A stretch of 64,000 nucleotides of DNA. It comes from an uncultured Dokdonia sp. (GTDB taxonomy: Bacteria > Bacteroidota > Bacteroidia > Flavobacteriales > Flavobacteriaceae). A program made the translations under genes and the position numbers. The stretch's first letter is position 1. Every line of letters begins with the position of its first letter. The notes below the pieces were generated by a model. That model made no database searches, was not told the origin of the DNA, and saw only the letters and a list, made by a program, of their open reading frames with translations. The stretch spans positions 124,001 to 188,000 of the forward strand of contig NZ_CALEMI010000052.1 of assembly GCF_937910895.1 (NCBI RefSeq), read 5' to 3'. Shown piece after piece: positions 62,699 to 64,000 of this stretch.

Positions 62699-63634
62699 AT
62701 GAAAAAGTACACAGACATACACGATATAGAAAACATCCCCAAAATTATTCAGGAAGCGATTGCCTTAAAAGCAAATCCTTTCCAATACGAACATCTAGGA
62801 AAACACAAGACACTGGTCATGCTCTTTTTTAATTCCAGTTTGCGTACGAGATTGAGTACTGAAAAAGCAGCTAAAAATTTAGGGATGGACGTGATGATTC
62901 TAGATATTAATAATGCGTGGAATCTGGAATTTAAAGACGGCACCATCATGAATCTAGACAGCGCCGAACATATAAAAGAAGCCGCTCAAGTCATTTCGCA
63001 ATATACAGATGTGATTGCTGTAAGAGCTTTTCCAAGTTTGAAAAATAAAGAAGAAGATGAGTCCGAATATATCTTAAACAACTTTACAAAATATGCCTCC
63101 GTGCCTATCATTAATATGGAAAGTGCCACCGCACATCCCTTACAAGCACTTACAGACGCTATTACGATATCAGAACTCACAAACAAAAAAAAGCCCAAAG
63201 TCGTTTTATCTTGGGCACCACATCCTAAAGCGTTGCCACATGCTGTTGCAAATTCATTTATAAAAATGATGCAATCTATAGACGTAGACTTTTCGATTAC
63301 GCATCCCGAAGGGTATGCACTAGATCCTAACATCACAAAGAACACCCCTATTTCTTATGATCAAGAAGAAGCCTTAAAAGACGCTGACTTTGTGTACGTA
63401 AAAAACTGGAGTAGTTATGACAACTATGGACAGGTCTTAGACCAAAATCCCGATTGGATGATTACTCAAGAAAAGATAGGCAATGCTACTTGTATGCACT
63501 GCCTTCCTGTCCGCAGAAACATGGTGATAGAAGATGCTGTATTAGATAGTGACAACTCCGCCGTCATACAACAAGCAGGCAATAGAACTTTTGCAGCGCA
63601 AGTAGTATTAAAAAAAATATTAGAAAACCTATAG
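62699..63634 (+). CDS. argF': N-acyl-L-ornithine transcarbamylase (ArgF' type)
   Basis: 311 aa. The carbamoyl-phosphate motif is SSLRTRL, with HPLQALTD and the MHCLPVRRN motif of transcarbamylases. The overall sequence follows the Bacteroides succinylornithine transcarbamylase (SOTCase), rather than ordinary ornithine transcarbamylase. At the residue that separates acetyl- from succinylornithine enzymes (Glu in the Xanthomonas AOTCase, Pro in the Bacteroides SOTCase), I read Ala89 in LDSAEH, so the acyl group cannot be inferred. Gap to argD 86 bp; argB starts 1 bp after the stop. Confidence 0.93.
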   Translation: MKKYTDIHDIENIPKIIQEAIALKANPFQYEHLGKHKTLVMLFFNSSLRTRLSTEKAAKNLGMDVMILDINNAWNLEFKDGTIMNLDSAEHIKEAAQVISQYTDVIAVRAFPSLKNKEEDESEYILNNFTKYASVPIINMESATAHPLQALTDAITISELTNKKKPKVVLSWAPHPKALPHAVANSFIKMMQSIDVDFSITHPEGYALDPNITKNTPISYDQEEALKDADFVYVKNWSSYDNYGQVLDQNPDWMITQEKIGNATCMHCLPVRRNMVIEDAVLDSDNSAVIQQAGNRTFAAQVVLKKILENL

Positions 63635-63635
63635 T

Positions 63636-64000
63636 ATGGAAACACTCAAGGTCATAAAAATAGGAGGTAATATCATTGATATTGAGAAAGAAATGTATGC
63701 ATTTCTAGAAAAGTTTGCACGCCTTAAAGGCCCTAAAATCCTAGTTCATGGAGGTGGGAAACTAGCTACATCATTGGCTAAAAAAATGAACATTAAAGTC
63801 CAAATAAAAGAAGGAAGACGTATTACAGATACTGCAACTTTAGATATCATCACCATGACCTATGCGGGTAAAATAAACAAAAATATTGTGGCTCAGCTAC
63901 AAGCATATCAATGCAATGCCATTGGCTTTTCTGGAGCTGACGGAAATACGATTGTTTCTGTAAAAAGACCTATTAAAGAAATAGATTACGGATTTGTAGG
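63636..64000 (+). CDS. argB: Acetylglutamate kinase (partial, runs off window)
   Basis: 121 codons visible from the ATG at 63636. The kinase motif IKIGGNIID and the glycine-rich loop LVHGGGKLATSLAKKM are clear, as is GFSGADGN. Phosphorylates acyl-glutamate. It is the last gene seen; the 3' half is outside. Confidence 0.93.
   Translation, partial: METLKVIKIGGNIIDIEKEMYAFLEKFARLKGPKILVHGGGKLATSLAKKMNIKVQIKEGRRITDTATLDIITMTYAGKINKNIVAQLQAYQCNAIGFSGADGNTIVSVKRPIKEIDYGFV

Overview
The window looks like part of a marine-type Flavobacteriaceae (Bacteroidota) chromosome. The signs are low GC, promoters of the TAnnTTTG (-7) type, a CcoN-CcoO fusion in the cbb3 oxidase, a GLPGLI-family protein beside a TonB-linked outer-membrane receptor, an argF'-type transcarbamylase with proC inside the arginine operon, and many copies of the palindrome GCTTTCGCGAAAGC, both between genes and inside them. 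I cannot name the genus from sequence alone.

Left part (1-28664, all minus strand): a non-ribosomal peptide synthetase (NRPS) operon, read right to left. A NusG-paralog antiterminator (28664-28137) overlaps by one base the first synthetase, NRPS1 (3 modules). It is followed by NRPS2 (1 module), NRPS3 (4 modules) and NRPS4 (at least 1 module, cut by the window edge). NRPS2, 3 and 4 each start at GTG with a TubC-type beta-hairpin docking domain. The complete proteins end in short hydrophobic/acidic tails, so the chain order should follow gene order. Eye-aligned adenylation codes suggest roughly Lys-X-Ala / Ala / X'-Leu-Val-Ala / Leu..., with a condensation domain at the very start that may acylate the first residue. 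No thioesterase, epimerase or methyltransferase domain is in view. Two neighbouring modules of NRPS3 share a 1478-bp direct repeat.

Middle-left (28665-34518): a membrane-anchored TPR/AraC-type regulator, a 64-aa peptide with a double-glycine leader, and a secreted prolyl oligopeptidase. The same bipartite operator, with identical internal spacing, lies upstream of both the NRPS operon and the peptide gene. These may form one peptide/NRPS regulon, which is the strongest candidate here for an undescribed system.

Middle (34533-49920): a micro-oxic respiration region. It holds a copper chaperone, a UspA protein, a Crp/Fnr regulator, the ccoI-ccoS-ccoNO-ccoQ-ccoP-ccoG-ccoH-SafE-like cluster, a small heat-shock operon and hemN. 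Four Fnr-like sites (TGAC-N4-[AG]TCA) lie at one fixed distance from -7 boxes, which defines an Fnr regulon within the window.

Right part (50037-64000): a YkgJ-like metal-cluster protein, a TonB-type receptor with a GLPGLI protein, a LysR regulator divergent from an SbtA-like bicarbonate transporter, and an arginine operon (Arg-rich leader peptide, GNAT, argG, argC, proC, argD, argF', argB running off the edge). A structured dispersed repeat (AGCGGGATTAGTTCAACT...) occurs twice near hemN and once directly upstream of argG.
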